This document shows positions 43,069 to 55,056 of a stretch of DNA of 64,000 nucleotides, one piece after another. Under the pieces are notes generated by a model. The model was not told the DNA's origin, ran no database searches, and saw only the letters and a program-made list of their open reading frames with translations. The position numbers and the translations under genes are program-made. The stretch lies in assembly GCF_042477335.2 (NCBI RefSeq), contig NC_091246.1, positions 211,109,501 to 211,173,500 on the forward strand, read 5' to 3'. The stretch comes from Ovis canadensis. Its lineage: Eukaryota > Chordata > Mammalia > Artiodactyla > Bovidae. Each line of letters opens with the position of its first letter. Positions within the stretch are counted from its first letter, which is position 1.

Positions 43069-43169
43069 TTGCCCCCTCTATTGAGGAGAAATTGGTAGCA
43101 CAGAGGGTTAAATGCCACTTTTAATGAATAGTGTATAAAACTGTATATGTTTTATCCCACAAAGTAGAT

Positions 43170-43620
43170 TTAGTATTTTTCTACTTTTTTTTTGGCTTTT
43201 TATTTTTTAATTGTGTTTGTTTATTTTTAAATTGGAGTAAGTTGTTTTACAGCTGTATTAGTTTCAGCTGTAAAATGAAGTGACTTGTCTATTTGTATAC
43301 ATATATCCCCTCCTCTTGGACCTCCCTCCCACCATCATCCCCATCCCACCCCTCTAGGTCATCGTAGCACCCCGAGCTGACCTCTCTGTGCTATATAGCA
43401 GCTTATTTACACAGGGTACTGTATGTCAATCCTAATCTCCCAATTCATTCCACCTTCCTCTTTCTCCCTGTGTCTACATGCCCATTCTCTATATCTGCCC
43501 TGCAAATAGGTTCATTTGTACCATTTTTATAGATTCCATATATATGCATTCATATAAGATATTTGTATTCTTCCTTCTGATTTACTTCACTCTGAAGACA
43601 GATCCTAGGTATATCCGCAT
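43170..43620 (-). repeat. Artiodactyl L1 3' UTR, antisense
   Basis: 'aattggagtaagttgtttta', 'tcctcttggacctccctccc', 'tcaatcctaatctcccaatt' and 'ctgatttacttcactctgaa' follow the antisense 3' UTR of an older ruminant L1. It is 5'-truncated. Confidence 0.85.
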
Positions 43621-44629
43621 CTCCACAAATGACCCTTAAACTAGTATTTTTTGTCTGTGTCAAATCCTTAACTGAAAGATGCCTTTGGTTTCTGAATCAG
43701 TACAGCCCGTATTTTCAGTAACCCTGCCACTGAGACAGGCCAGACCCCTTGCCCAATGGTAGCTGAAAGGCTTCATGCTGGTGTGAGAATCATCCAGGTG
43801 ATGATTACTCACAAGCCAAGTGATGACACGGACCTCTCAGATCTTTCCAAAGTCTGTTGCTAGGCGTCTTAATAGAAACTGCTAGTGCAAGTTTTTCTGT
43901 ATGTACCTGGTAACAGTAACCATGTGTGTCAGTGGCTAATGCATCCCATGGCCACTTGGAATAGCAACAAGAATCTCCAGATGGAAGGATGCTGCAAATG
44001 AGATTTTATATAGTTAAAAGAACATTTGAAAGTCAGAGGATACAGGTACTTTATGTAAATCCAAATTCGATTTGGACAAACACCATGACCTTCTGGCACC
44101 CAATAAAGGACAGCAACTCAGACACATGTTCCCGTCAGGTGGTAACTCTTATCAGCTGGAGTAGTCTAAGCTTTAAGTGGTTATGGTGACTTCCTGGTGT
44201 GGCCAGCTGTCAATAATGGTAACCATTATTTCTGTTGTTGTCGGCATCGTGATCATTATTACCATAGTCCTGTGGTTATTATTTCAGGGTTCAGCCAAGA
44301 AAGAACCTGCCCAGACCTTATTCAAGTTAACTGCTGGATGAATTTAGAGCAAGGAAGGCTGCTTTTCTAGTTGAGATAGAATCTAGTTTAGGGAGCAAAG
44401 GGATTGTAACATATGGAGGCATCCTGCTGTGGTTTTTCTAAATTCATGTGCCGGCAGCTCTTTTCTGTCCTAGAAATCATTGTGTTTTAGAACAGCTCTT
44501 CTTAATGCTTACCCCTCTTTTATGCTGGGATACGCATAAGTGCTACTTCCATTGAATGTACCCAAATTTGATAAAACGCAGCAAATTGCAGTGAAGCAAA
44601 GCACACAGTAATTCATGCGTGCCACATCG
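43621..44629. other. Unique sequence
   Basis: No repeat, gene or RNA is recognised. Confidence 0.45.
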
Positions 44630-44757
44630 ATATATTGGAGACGGAAATGGCAACCCGCTCCAGTGTTCCTGCCTGGAGAATCCCATGGACAGAGGAGTCT
44701 GGTGGCCTACAGTCCATGGGGTGGCAAAGAGTTGGACACACCTGAGCAACCAACACA
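44630..44757 (+). repeat. Bov-A body fragment
   Basis: 'ggagacggaaatggcaaccc', 'gagaatcccatggacagagg' and 'gtggcaaagagttggacaca' are in order; the tRNA head is missing. Confidence 0.9.
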
Positions 44758-45079
44758 CACATGGATATATAGTTCACCAGAACATTGTAGTCTGGATCCT
44801 CTCTGAAGCAGAGCCTGGGACAAGAATTGGGGTGTAGGTAGTTTATTTGGGAGATGATCCTTTGGAATAGGAAAAAAGTAGTGGAGAGGATCAGGTGGGA
44901 ATGAAGAACTAACAAAAGGGTGCGTTAAGCAATGGTTGTCCCAGAACCTGGGAGAATCCGACAGAATGCCTCAGAATTCATTCATCTGAAGGACTGGCAC
45001 CAGTCATCCATTGTTGAGGGTCTTCTGGGAGCTTAACTGCCCTGAAATCCTGGCCTTATTTTACACACAGTTGGGGTGA

Positions 45080-46320
45080 GATTTTGGGGTAAATAAACCC
45101 CAAAACAAACCAGGGGTGAGGGGGTACTGAATGAATGATGGAGTGAAGTTCTTCAAAAATCTACTTTTTTACATAAGTAAGAAGGGCTGTCAAAATCAAC
45201 TACTTTAGAATTCTGAAAACTCAAGGCTTGCAATAATCTAAGGACTATTTATTAAAGCAAAATGGCCAAATCTTAGTAAGAACAGCAAGATTCTGGCATT
45301 CCGAGACTGACCACAAAACTGGAGAGGAGAAACTGGTGAACTAAACATCCAGAGAGGGTTTTGAAACTTTCTGACATATTTGACAAATCTAGAAGCCCAC
45401 ATGCATATACATAGGTCTGTGCACCTGCTCAAGAAACCCTGCGAGGCCCTAAGCTCTCACCTTGGGGTTAGCTCAAAGCTCCATGCAATCAGGAAATGAA
45501 GGCAAAGGCAGAGCTGGAAATGGCCTGCTGGAGTATCGAAGTTGTCCTCCCAAACAAACACAATCCATAGGCAAGAACTGGGGGCTTAATGGTTCAAGAC
45601 ATTTAAGGAAATCTCTGTCCAAGTATTAACTGGCCCCTAAGCTAGCAGAGCTTAGACTCCAGGGGCTGCACAGGACAAAGACTACAGACTTCACAGAATA
45701 AGTCCAGGAAAGTCACCAAACAAGAGCAACAAATCCTGGGAAAATAGAGGAATCTGACTTTCAGAGTTGATGCATTCAGTTCAGTTCAGTTTAGTCGCTC
45801 AGTCGTGTCCGACTCTTTGCGACCCCATGAATCGCAGCACGCCAGCCTCCCTGTTCATCACCATCTCCCGGAGTTCACTCAGACTCACGTCCATCAAGTC
45901 CGTGATGCCATCCAGCCATCTCATCCTCGGTCGTCCCCTTCCCCTCCTGCCCCCAATCCCTCCCAGCATCAGAGTCTTTTCCAATGAGTCAGCTCTTCTC
46001 ATGAGGTGGCCAAAGTACTGGAGTTTCAGCTTTAGCATCATTCCTTCCAAAGAAATCCCAGGGTTGATCTCCTTCAGAATGGACTGGTTGGATCTCCTTG
46101 CAGTCCAAGGGACTCTCAAGAGTCTTCTCCAACACCACAGTTCAAAAGCATTATATATTTAAAATGTATGTACAGTTTTCAGCAAAAGATTATGAGGTGT
46201 GCAAAACAAAAAACCGAGGAAGTATAAGCCTTACACAGGAAAACAGCAGCCAATAGAAACTGCCCCGAGGAAGCCCAGATGCAGTACTTACTACACAGAC
46301 AGCACAGATCTCCAGCACCA
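45080..46320 (+). repeat. Ancient L1M 5'-region fragment, sense, split by a BovB
   Basis: The right part (46153-46320) is best: 'ttttcagcaaaagattatga', 'cttacacaggaaaacagcag' and 'caatagaaactgccccgagg' match the sequence upstream of ORF1 in old L1M elements. The left part (to 45771) reads on into it around 'tctgactttcagagttgatg'. The left limit is uncertain, perhaps only about 45470. Confidence 0.55.
45777..46147 (-). mobile_element. BovB 3'-end fragment, antisense, in L1M
   Basis: It runs from the 'agttcagttcagttta' terminal repeat to 'aacaccacagttcaaaagca'. A five-base gcatt repeat at 45772-45776 and 46148-46152 is either a short TSD or microhomology, since BovB itself has 'agcat' there. 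Confidence 0.93.
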
Positions 46321-46689
46321 AAGAAATCTATTACAGTAGCTTGTGACTGTATAAACTAAGAAGCTGGTTATGTGTTATTTCTGGGGTTTTAGGAGTAGAT
46401 TTGTGCTCTGCTTTGCTAATCAATTTAATAAAAGAGAAAATAAATGAATGGAAGTGGGGCAATTGATACTGATGACCCTGAATTCCCAATAATTAAATTT
46501 CAAATGCCATTCTAAATTTTACATTCTAATATTCTAAACAGTAATAATTAAAAAATCATTAATAAAACTTTTTTCTTTATAACACATCTCACAACAGATA
46601 GTAACCTGTCACTGCATGGTGAGACCCTGGTAGGGAACCATGACTTACCTGGTCATCTATCTCAGTGAATCCCTAATTTTACTAAGTAT
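46321..46689. other. Unique sequence
   Basis: Nothing recognised. Confidence 0.4.
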
Positions 46690-46900
46690 AAGAGTCACTT
46701 AAAAAAAGAAAGAGTCACTTGGAAAGCTATTACAATGCTGATTTTGGATTTCTCTTCCTCTCTAAAGTTCCTTCAGCTTCCCACCCTCGAGAGTGTGATT
46801 CGGTAGGATGGGGAGGGGCCCAAGCTGTCTGCATTGCCAAAAGGCATCCCTCGTGATTCTGATGTAGGCAATCTGTGGATGCCAGATGGAGAAATACTGG
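46690..46900 (+). repeat. MER5A-type hAT-Charlie remnant
   Basis: 'gagagtgtgattcggtagga', 'gaggggcccaagctgtctgc' and 'ccctcgtgattctgatgtag' follow MER5A order; the ends are eroded. Confidence 0.7.
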
Positions 46901-46914
46901 GTTTTGTCCAACTC

Positions 46915-47045
46915 ACTAATTTTAAAGATGCGATAATTGAGACAGAGAAAGGGAAATGACTTGTTTAAGGTTTCATGATAGAGACAAACAGTGAGAGTCT
47001 AAATTCAGGCCTTGTCACCCATAGTCTTGTGCTTTTTCCACTATA
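46915..47045 (-). repeat. MIR SINE, antisense
   Basis: 'agatgcgataattgagacag', 'ggaaatgacttgtttaaggt' and 'gtgctttttccactatatca' match the antisense MIR core and head. Confidence 0.75.
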
Positions 47046-47093
47046 TCACAGTTCTTACATATTTGGGTTAGAATAGCCCTCTACTGCAAGCCC

Positions 47094-47622
47094 TTGCTTG
47101 CTCCTTGGAAGAAAAGCTATGACAACCCGAGACAGCATGTTAAAAAGAAAAGACATCACTTCGCCAACAAAGGTCTGTATAGTCAAAGCTATGGTTTTTC
47201 CAGTAGCCTTGTACAGATATGAGTTGGCCCATAAAGAAGGCTGAGCACTGAAGAATTGATGCTTTTGAATTGTGGTGCTGGAAAAGACTCCTGAGAGTCC
47301 CTTGGACAGCAAGGAGATCAAACAGTTAATCCTAAAGGAAATAAACCCTGAATATTCACTGGAAGGACTGATGCTGAAGCTCCAATATTTTGGCCACCTG
47401 ATGTGAAGAGCTGACTCATTGGAAAAGACCCTGATGCTGGGAAAGACTGGGGGCAGGAGGAGAAGGAGGCAACAGAGGATGAGGTGGTTGGATGGCATCA
47501 CCAACTCGATGGACATGAGTTTGAGCAAACTCTGGGAGATAGTGAAAGACAGGGAAACCTCGTGTGCTGCAGTCCATGGGGTCACAAAGAGTCAGATGTG
47601 GCTTAGCAACTAAACAACAACA
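47094..47622 (+). mobile_element. Diverged BovB 3' part, sense
   Basis: 'gctccttggaagaaaagcta', 'ccaacaaaggtctgtatagt' and 'aatattttggccacctgatg' follow BovB order to 'gtcagatgtggcttagcaac'. More diverged than the other copies and lacking the usual ACTGA tail. Its frame is broken (stop before 47251). Confidence 0.93.
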
Positions 47623-48774
47623 GTCCTGTGCTCACTGGTTAGGTGTGCCAGGGAGGCAGTGGATCATGTGTCAAAGAACATTAAAACCACTACGCCGCTA
47701 TCCATGGCTCAGGCAATCAGAATTTGTGCTGCCACAGCCCATAAGAAGAATCTTGTGCAAAGCACCAGAATGTGAGTGATGCTGCTGAGGCTATTGTGAG
47801 AGAGTCAGCAAATGAGATGATGTATTTAGATGTACTCAGAGAGTTCAGAGAGTGGTAACCCAAAGACTGGCTAATTATTCATTTCCTCTTGGACCAGAGC
47901 TACACAGTGCTAAGCAGTCACATATTTTCAAACATGTGGATTACTGATTTAAGGGTTCAGCTTTCTGCTGGCATCTGACATCATGAAACCACAACTGTCG
48001 AGAATTCCAATTCATAGTTATAAATAAACTTGGCTACAAAGATCAGAGACAATGAAAGGTCTGAGACAGAATATACTCTTCTGGGATAAAAGATTAGCCT
48101 TGAGACTATATTATTATAGCTTGACGCCATTGGGCTGGGCTAGAGGAAGAAAGGGCATACCAGGCTGAGAAAGCCTCATGTACAAAGGCATGGAAACCGT
48201 CTTGATGACAATGGGGAACCGTAGGAGAATTTCAAATGATAGAATTGCAGTCTAGAAAGATCACAGAGGTTAGAATATGGAGAGAAGTTAGAAAGGGTAG
48301 AAAGGAGGGGGGGCGGTGTCCAGAAATGAAGACCAGTTAGAAATGATAAGAGCCTGAACTAGGATGGGGAACGCTGTTCTCCAGTGCTTGAGGACCATCA
48401 CTTTCAGTTGCTGCCGCTGGCGTGTACTCAGGAGACCCAATCCTAAGAGGGCCTATACTGCCTGTTTACCTAGAAGACATTCCAAGGAGCAGATTCAAGA
48501 ATCAGATTTCAGGCATACAAACCTGAATGATGGGTATAAATTTTCCAAAAGAAACCAGTAAAGAGAGGAATGGAGAAGATGTGAAAAAGCGAGGAGAAAA
48601 AAAGAAAAGTTATGTGAATGTGTGAAACTTGAAAGAAGAATCAAGAGGTCATTCTTTGGCTGCAAAAATATCTTTTAAGGGTTGCTTTAAAAAAATACTC
48701 AAATTTCAAGATGGGTATCTTTTCTTAGTGTTAAGAAGATAAATTTAAATAATGTGTGTTTTTTTTTTAACATT
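47623..48774. other. Unique sequence
   Basis: About 1.15 kb with no recognised repeat, gene or RNA. Purine-rich around 48560-48610. Confidence 0.45.
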
Positions 48775-48829
48775 GATGTACTTTTTAAAAAAAAGTTTTA
48801 TTGAAGCATAGTTGATTTATTTATTTATT

Positions 48830-48969
48830 TTTATTATTTTATTTTATTTTACTTTACAATACTGTATTGTTTTTTCCATACATCAACATGAATTGGCCAT
48901 GGGTGTACACGTGTTCCCAATCTTGAACCCCCCTCTCACCTCCCTCCCCGTACCACCTCTCTGGGTCAT
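48830..48969 (-). mobile_element. Short ruminant L1 3' end, antisense, inside older L1
   Basis: An A-tail side of TTTTATT units is followed by 'aatactgtattgttttttcc', 'aattggccatgggtgtacac' and 'acctctctgggtcatt'. About 140 bp, severely 5'-truncated. No TSD can be defined in the T-rich left flank. Confidence 0.85.
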
Positions 48970-49083
48970 TATAATGTTGTGTTAGTTTCAGGTACACAGC
49001 AAATTGATTCAGCTATATATATATATATATATTTTTCATTATAGGTTATTACAAGATACTGAATATAGTTCCCTGTGCTATAT

Positions 49084-49841
49084 CAGTTCAGTTCAATTCA
49101 GTTGCTCAGTCGTGTCTGACTCTTTGCGACTCCATGAATCGCAGCACGCCAGGCCTCCCTGTCCATCACCAACTGCTGGAGTGCATTCAAACTCATGTCC
49201 ATTGAGTCGGTGATGCCATCTAGCCATCTCATCCTCTGTCGTCCCCTTCTCCTCCTGCTCCCAATCCCTCCCAGCATTAGGGTCATTTCCAATGAGTCAG
49301 CTCTTCGCATGAGGTGGCTTTTGGTGTTGGAGTTTCAGTTTCAGCATCAGTCCTTCCAATGAACACCCAGGCCCGATCTCTAGGATGGACTGGTTGGATC
49401 TCCTTGCAGTCCAAGGGACTCTCAAGAGTCTTCTCCAACACCACAGTTCAAAAGCATCAATTCTTTGGCGCTCAGCTTTCTTCACAGTCCAACCCTCACA
49501 TCCATACATGACCACTGGAAAAACCATAGCCTTGACTAGACGGACCTTTGTTGGCAAAGTAATATCTCTGCTTTCCAATATGCTATCTAGGTTGGTCATA
49601 AGTTTCTCTCCAAGAAGTAAGCATCTTTTAATTTCATGGCTGCATCTATTTCCCATGAAGTGACAGGACCAGATGCCATGATCTTCGTTTTCTGAATGTT
49701 GAGCTTTAAGCCAACTTTTTCACTCTCCTCTTTCACTTTCATCAGAGGCTTTTTAGTTCCTCTTTACTTTCTGCCATAAGGGTGGTGTCATCTGCATATC
49801 TGAGGTGATTGATATTTCTCCCAGCAATCTTGATTCCAGCT
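49084..49841 (-). mobile_element. BovB, antisense, 5'-truncated, 10-bp TSD
   Basis: It runs from 'cagttcagttcaattcagtt' (tail repeat) to 'cttgattccagct'. The TSD tgtgctatat is exact at 49074-49083 and 49842-49851. The target is an older L1 3' UTR that reads on across the site. The antisense YADD region is near 49790-49800, and the frame is broken. Confidence 0.94.
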
Positions 49842-49865
49842 TGTGCTATATAGTAGGTCCTAAAA

Positions 49866-51134
49866 TAAACTAATTCCTAAGTGCTTTTCAAAAGAGCTCA
49901 TAATTAAAATAAACATGTCATAGTGATCTCATGTATATGTAAAGATTATTAAGCTGCACAAAGGAAGCAGATCAATGTTCTGGGGATTGCAACGTGCATT
50001 TTGAGTAGGAGGCAGAGCCTAACTTCACATCTCAGAGGAGTTAAGATTTTCTGAGAAGGGGCTGAGAAATGTGCACTCACTGGGGTGGCAGAGGAGGTTG
50101 GCGCTGGAAATCAGGTTACTAAATCCTTGTCTGGAGCACGTGGGCAGATGTGAGAAGTGGGAGGAATGTTCAGACTACATCCACATCGTTTCCTAGTGAA
50201 AATGCCAAAGCAAACTTGCAACCATAGCAACTCAATAGACCTATTAAAGCCCTATTAAAACAAAAGAGAAAGCAAAAAAAAAAAATCCTCTATGAATTGC
50301 ATTTAATTGATCAAAGAAACACATAAAAACCCAAAAAACAAGTCACCCCCAAAATACCTTCCCATTGTTCACTTTTTAGTAGTAAATAAAGTTTTTTTGT
50401 CTGTTTTTTTTCCCTTTTATCTAGTTGATTAATAAGAATGTATTGTTAGAAATTTCTTGATAATACTCTCTAGCACAGAGGCAAAAGCTTTAGAAATATA
50501 ATCTGCTTGCAGAAGATAATTCTCTTATGTCTCTAGCAGCAGAGAAACAAAGAAAATGAAACTAATGAGAAAGTTGGGGATGGCTCTAGAGGTTTCTTGT
50601 CTAGGCACCAAAATGAAATCTGAGTGGAGGGTGGGTAGAGGGCTGAATTAACATGGGTAATGCAGAGGGGCGATGAGATGGAAATTCTCTGAGGATTTCA
50701 GGACTCTTTCAAGAGCAGGGCTGGCACTGAGGAGATGGAGGTATGCAAGTACCTGGTGGGGTCCCATCTTCATTCAAACTTTTGATATTTTATCATGGAT
50801 TTGCTTGTATTCATTCTGATTTAAAAACATTACATTAAAACATTGTCTGAATTATTGAGTTTTTGGTATCCCAATAAAATTTGTGCCTCAAGGGAGTGCC
50901 TCACTTGCCTCACCCTAGTTCCTGCCCTGCTAAGGAGAAACAACAAAGAGAAAAATTCATAGTGCACATCAGAACCTGTCTGCATTCTGAGCTGTGCTTG
51001 AAAAGGAAAGCTTATGTTGCTGAGGTGCAGAGGTCCTGGGCTCCACCACCTATGGTTTGCAAGGTCAGGATGTGGAGAATCGGACGTTAAACAATCTAGA
51101 GGAGATACTGCATTTTAGGGTGTTTTTTTTCTCA
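49866..51134. other. Unique sequence
   Basis: About 1.27 kb; nothing recognised beyond A-runs near 50275 and a T-run near 50405. Confidence 0.45.
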
Positions 51135-51300
51135 CTGCATTGAAGATTTCTTTCCGATTCTAACCAATTTGATTATGTTGTGCCTTAATGGAGGTTTCTT
51201 CTTGTTTTTAAATTTTCTTTATGCCAAGTTAGCTGAAGCTTCTTGGATTGCTGGTTTATAGTTTTCATCAAATTGAAAAAAATTTAAGTCATTGTTTCTT

Positions 51301-51410
51301 ATTTTATTTTTTTTTTAATTCTCCTCTTTTTTTTTTTTTAAATTTTAAAATCTTTAATTCTTACATGTATTCCCAAACATGAACCCCCCTCCCACCTCCC
51401 TCCCCATAAC
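51301..51410 (-). mobile_element. 110-bp ruminant L1 3' end, antisense, 15-bp TSD
   Basis: A T-rich run (A-tail side), then 'aattcttacatgtattccca' and 'cccccctcccacctccctcc'. The TSD aagtcattgtttctt is exact at 51286-51300 and 51411-51425. Extremely 5'-truncated. Confidence 0.95.
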
Positions 51411-51687
51411 AAGTCATTGTTTCTTTAAATATTTTTCTGCTCCTCCCACTTTCTATTAGCCACTCTAGTACTCCAATTATATGTGTATTAGGCTGCTAGA
51501 AGATTTCCGATGCTCGTTTGTTTTCCAGTTTCTTTTCTTTCGGAGTTTTTCTATCGCTATGTCTTCAAGCTCACTAATTCTATTTTTTACAATGCCTAAT
51601 CCACTGTTAATTCTACCTAATGTATTCTTCATTTCAGACATTATAGCTTTAATATTCAGAAGTTCTGTTTGGGTCATTTTTATATTG

Positions 51688-52149
51688 CTGTTCAGTTCCT
51701 TAGTTGTGTCCAGCTCTTTGCGATCCCATGGACTGCAGCACATCAGGCGGCCCTGTCCTTCATGATCTTCTAGAGCTTGCTCAAACTTATGTCCATCGAG
51801 TCGGTGATGCCATCCAGCCATCTCATCTTCTGTCATCCCCTTCTCCTCCTGCCCCCAATCCCCCCAGCATCAGAGTCTTTTCTAATGAGTCAGCTCTACG
51901 CATCAGGTGACCAAAGTATTAGAGCTTCTGCTTCAGCATCAGTCTTTCCAATGAATACTCAGGATTGATTTCCTTTTGGATTGACTGGTTTGATTTCCTT
52001 GCTATACAAGGGACTCTCAAGAGTTTTCTCCAACACCACAGTTCAAAAGCATCAATTTTTTGCTGCTAAGCCTTCTTTAGCTCTCACATCCACACATGAC
52101 TATAACTCTCACGTCCATACATGACTACTGGAAAAACCATAGCTTTGAA
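51688..52149 (-). mobile_element. BovB 3' part, antisense, in L1M ORF1
   Basis: It runs from 'ctgttcagttccttagttgt' through 'ccacagttcaaaagcatcaa' to 'gaaaaaccatagctttga'. L1M text reads across the site ('ttttatattg' / 'atattccatg'). A 25-bp tandem repeat of a 'ctctcacatccacacatgac' unit lies at 52081-52129. Confidence 0.92.
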
Positions 52150-52900
52150 TATATTCCATGTCTTTTTAAAAAACATACTTAATCCCTCCTTTTTGAATGC
52201 ATGGAACAGAGTTATCATAACTGTTTTCATGCATTTGTCTACTAATTCTAAAATATCTTTTGACATTTCTTGATCTGTTTATGTTGATTGCTTTCTCTCT
52301 TTATTTTCTCTTTATTATGGCTTGTACTTCCTGCTTCTTTGCATGCCTGGTAATTTTGGATTGGATGCCACACACTGTGAATTTTACCTTGTGGGTGCTG
52401 GTTATTTTTATATTCCCAAAATATCCTTGATACTTATCCTGGGATGTAGCTAAATTACTCAGAAAAAGTTTGATTCTTTTCAGGCTTGCTTTTAAGCTTT
52501 GTGGGTGGGACCAGAGCAGCCTCTAATCTAAGGACAATTTTTCCTCACTACTGATTCTTCTAACCAATACATCATGAAACATTAGTTTATCCATTCTGGC
52601 TGGTAGGAACAGGAACTAGTTCCAGCCTAGCTTGATCAACAAGTATTATTTCCTCTAATCCTTTCCCTGGCCTCAAGGAGTTTCCTAATATGTGTACACT
52701 GACCAGTTCCTAGCTGAGGACTTAATGACGATGCTCTCATATCTCTAGAGCTCTCTCTGTGATACTTGTCTGATACTCTGCTCATGAAACTCTAGGTACC
52801 TTGGCTCCTGGACTCCCAGGTTTATCGCCTCCCTGAACTGTCTTGAAAACTCTCTAGGCAGTAAGCTCAGACAATCTGAGAGAGCTCCTTCTTTGTTTCT

Positions 52901-53812
52901 TCTCTCTCAGAAATCATTGTCTTCTGCTGCCTGGTGTCTAATATCTAAAAATTGTAATTTCACATAGTTTTCCCATTTATTTTTTAGGTTGTGTGTGTGT
53001 ACGTGTTTTAGAGAAAGAGTTTGTTAGGTTCTTGTTACTCCACTTCGCCTGAAGCAAAAGTTCCAACTTCATGGCTTCTGAAGGTGGTTGATGAGTAATT
53101 TATTTGGAGTACAGAATACATTACATCCTGAATGATCAGTTAAAGTCTCATAATGGTTTAGGACATTCTAATAAAATTTACATCCTTTTACACTGTTGAA
53201 ACATAATTCTCTTGATTTTATACTCATAATTTTTATGTAAATACTTAGTAAGCAAGTGTCAAAGTTTTATTTCTCATTAATGAGGTAACCAGAAAGATGA
53301 TAAAAGCAGTTAGGAACCTGAAACGCAGAGAAAGCCAATGATCAATTAAGAGGGAAGGAGGCAGAGAAGGAAGGGGAGTGAGAATCTAACTGGAAAAATG
53401 GATTGGAATAAGCTAAGTAAATTAGACATAAAACTGGCTAATGTCCCACAGCCCAATAAAATCATAACCTTTGATTTTATCTTCCCAGTTGAACAGACAT
53501 GATTTTTGTTTCTATTATATGAAAATTCATTTGTATAGTATTCATTTTTACAAGCTAACATCCAACCTTCATAGACTTAAAAATGTCAGGACCTTAGTTA
53601 AGAGTAATAGTAAATAAAATAAAAGTTACTTTCCCTTGGAAAATCAGTGTTTTAAGAAAGCATTAAATGGACATACATTTTGGGCTTATTTCGAAGTTTT
53701 GGAAATCTTCTTAACATCAGTATTACATAGACATCAGTGAGATCTGCTGTTATCAGCTGGTCACTCTGAGTCTACATTCCACTCTTTTAATGAAAAGATT
53801 AAAGTAGAGCAG
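52901..53812. other. Unique sequence
   Basis: No repeat or gene is recognised; a short GT run lies at 52991-53001. Confidence 0.45.
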
Positions 53813-53978
53813 TGGTTTCAAATTGTGGTTACATGTTAGAATCAACTGGGGGAGATTTGCAAAAGTACCAAAGTCAGAATCCCTTATTAGACCAACTAAA
53901 TTCAGTGCTTTGAGGGTGAAGACTGAGGATTGTTACCTGTTTCTAATGTGCAGCTGGGGTTGAAAACCACTGGTCTAG
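53813..53978 (+). repeat. MER5A-type hAT-Charlie remnant
   Basis: It starts 'gcagtggtttcaaattgtgg' and ends 'gttgaaaaccactggtc'. These are complementary terminal sequences of the Charlie type, with MER5A-like text between. Confidence 0.82.
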
Positions 53979-54989
53979 ACTGGGTTGTTGAGACCCCTTT
54001 CAATAATCATGCCCCATGATTCCATGGCTTGGAATCTAGGCAGATCACTTTACACTGAAGAAAACAGACAAATAAAAGCTCTTCTAACTTGTCTGCATTG
54101 CCAGTGACGTGGAAATGATTCAAGGCTGCTCACACTCACTCATGGTGTGGAAGCAGAGGGAAAGGCCAAGGGTGGGAGAGATGAGTGACTGGTTTTTGTG
54201 GTCCAATTAGATACAGTCAGCATGAGTTGCTAGAAAGAGATAGGAATGCCAGTAAATTCTTTAAAAAAAAAAAAGGAAAAGAAAAATCAAAATTCTTAAA
54301 AAAAAAAATAGGACAGCAAATATCAAAATTTACTTTGTGCTTCTATACTCTTGAGCTTATCTTTGCTCCCAGAGCGGGTGTTCTTTCACAGATGTTATTG
54401 GAGATTGCATTTCTGATTGAAGACTTTGCATCCATAAATTAAGACTATGCCAATAATACTCACACAAGGAAAATAATGTAATAAAAGCCTTTAAGATGAT
54501 TTCAAAAGACAAAATTCTATTTCAAATTCTATTCCTTCATGCTTGTCACTGAAAAGCATTTTTGGCAGCTTTTCTTTAACTGAAAAGAATTTTTGAAAGC
54601 ACTGGCTTTTGAAGATTTCACCCTAAAACTACCCTCACGAGAAACACATAACAAATTAACTGAGCAAGCCAAGAATTAAAAGAAAAGTTGCTTAACTAGG
54701 TGAGAGTTTTTAAAATCACAAATTAACATTGAATTATTTTAAACTGTTTTTGGGCATCTTTCTCTATGCTTATATTATTTCTTCTCTTTGATTTGTTAAT
54801 GTAGTAAGTAATAGTAATAGATATCCAAATGTTAAAATATGTTTTTACTCCTATTATAAACCCTACTTGGTCATGATGGATTATTCTTTTAATATTCTGT
54901 TTGATTTCATTTATTTCCTCCCTGATACTTTTCATGGTAATAATCTTTTTTCCTTCACAGTGAACTTCCTGTGAGTTGAGTAGGAGTTG
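53979..54989. other. Unique sequence, AT-rich
   Basis: Nothing recognised beyond A-runs at 54263-54274 and 54299-54309. The 54720-54920 part may be worn L1-derived sequence ('tttgatttgttaatgtagta', 'cctacttggtcatgatggat' resemble antisense L1 ORF2), but it is too diverged to annotate firmly. Confidence 0.4.
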
Positions 54990-55055
54990 TATTAACTTCC
55001 ATAGCCATTTGACAGATTAGAAAACTGAGACATAGAGGTAGCAAATGACTTATCC
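54990..55055 (-). repeat. MIR SINE fragment, antisense
   Basis: 'gacagattagaaaactgaga', 'gtagcaaatgacttatcca' match the antisense MIR core. It is cut by the BovB that follows. Confidence 0.55.
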
Positions 55056-55056
55056 A

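Larger units (their letters stand above)
48775..49865 (-). repeat. Older L1 3' UTR, antisense, carrying two insertions
   Basis: 'gttttattgaagcatagttg', then 'ttgtgttagtttcaggtaca', 'attataggttattacaagat' and 'gaatatagttccctgtgcta' are antisense old artiodactyl L1 3' UTR text. The series is broken by an L1 fragment (about 48830-48969) and a BovB (49084-49841), then resumes with 'gctatatagtaggtcc'. Confidence 0.78.
51135..52900 (-). repeat. Ancient L1M, antisense, ORF1 and upstream region
   Basis: The minus strand near 51490-51690 encodes an ORF1-type coiled-coil segment (MKNTLGRINSG, then KNRISELEDIA). The part beyond the BovB (52150 to about 52900; 'ttctttgcatgcctggtaat', 'gtgaattttaccttgtgggt', 'ggtgggaccagagcagcctc') is the antisense of the region upstream. 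ORF1p is the L1 RNA-binding chaperone; only a worn fragment remains. Confidence 0.75.

Noticed and set aside
54720-54935. Minus-strand frame with L1-like text
   Set aside because: Probably a very worn L1 fragment, but matches are short and interrupted, so it is mentioned only within the unique block.
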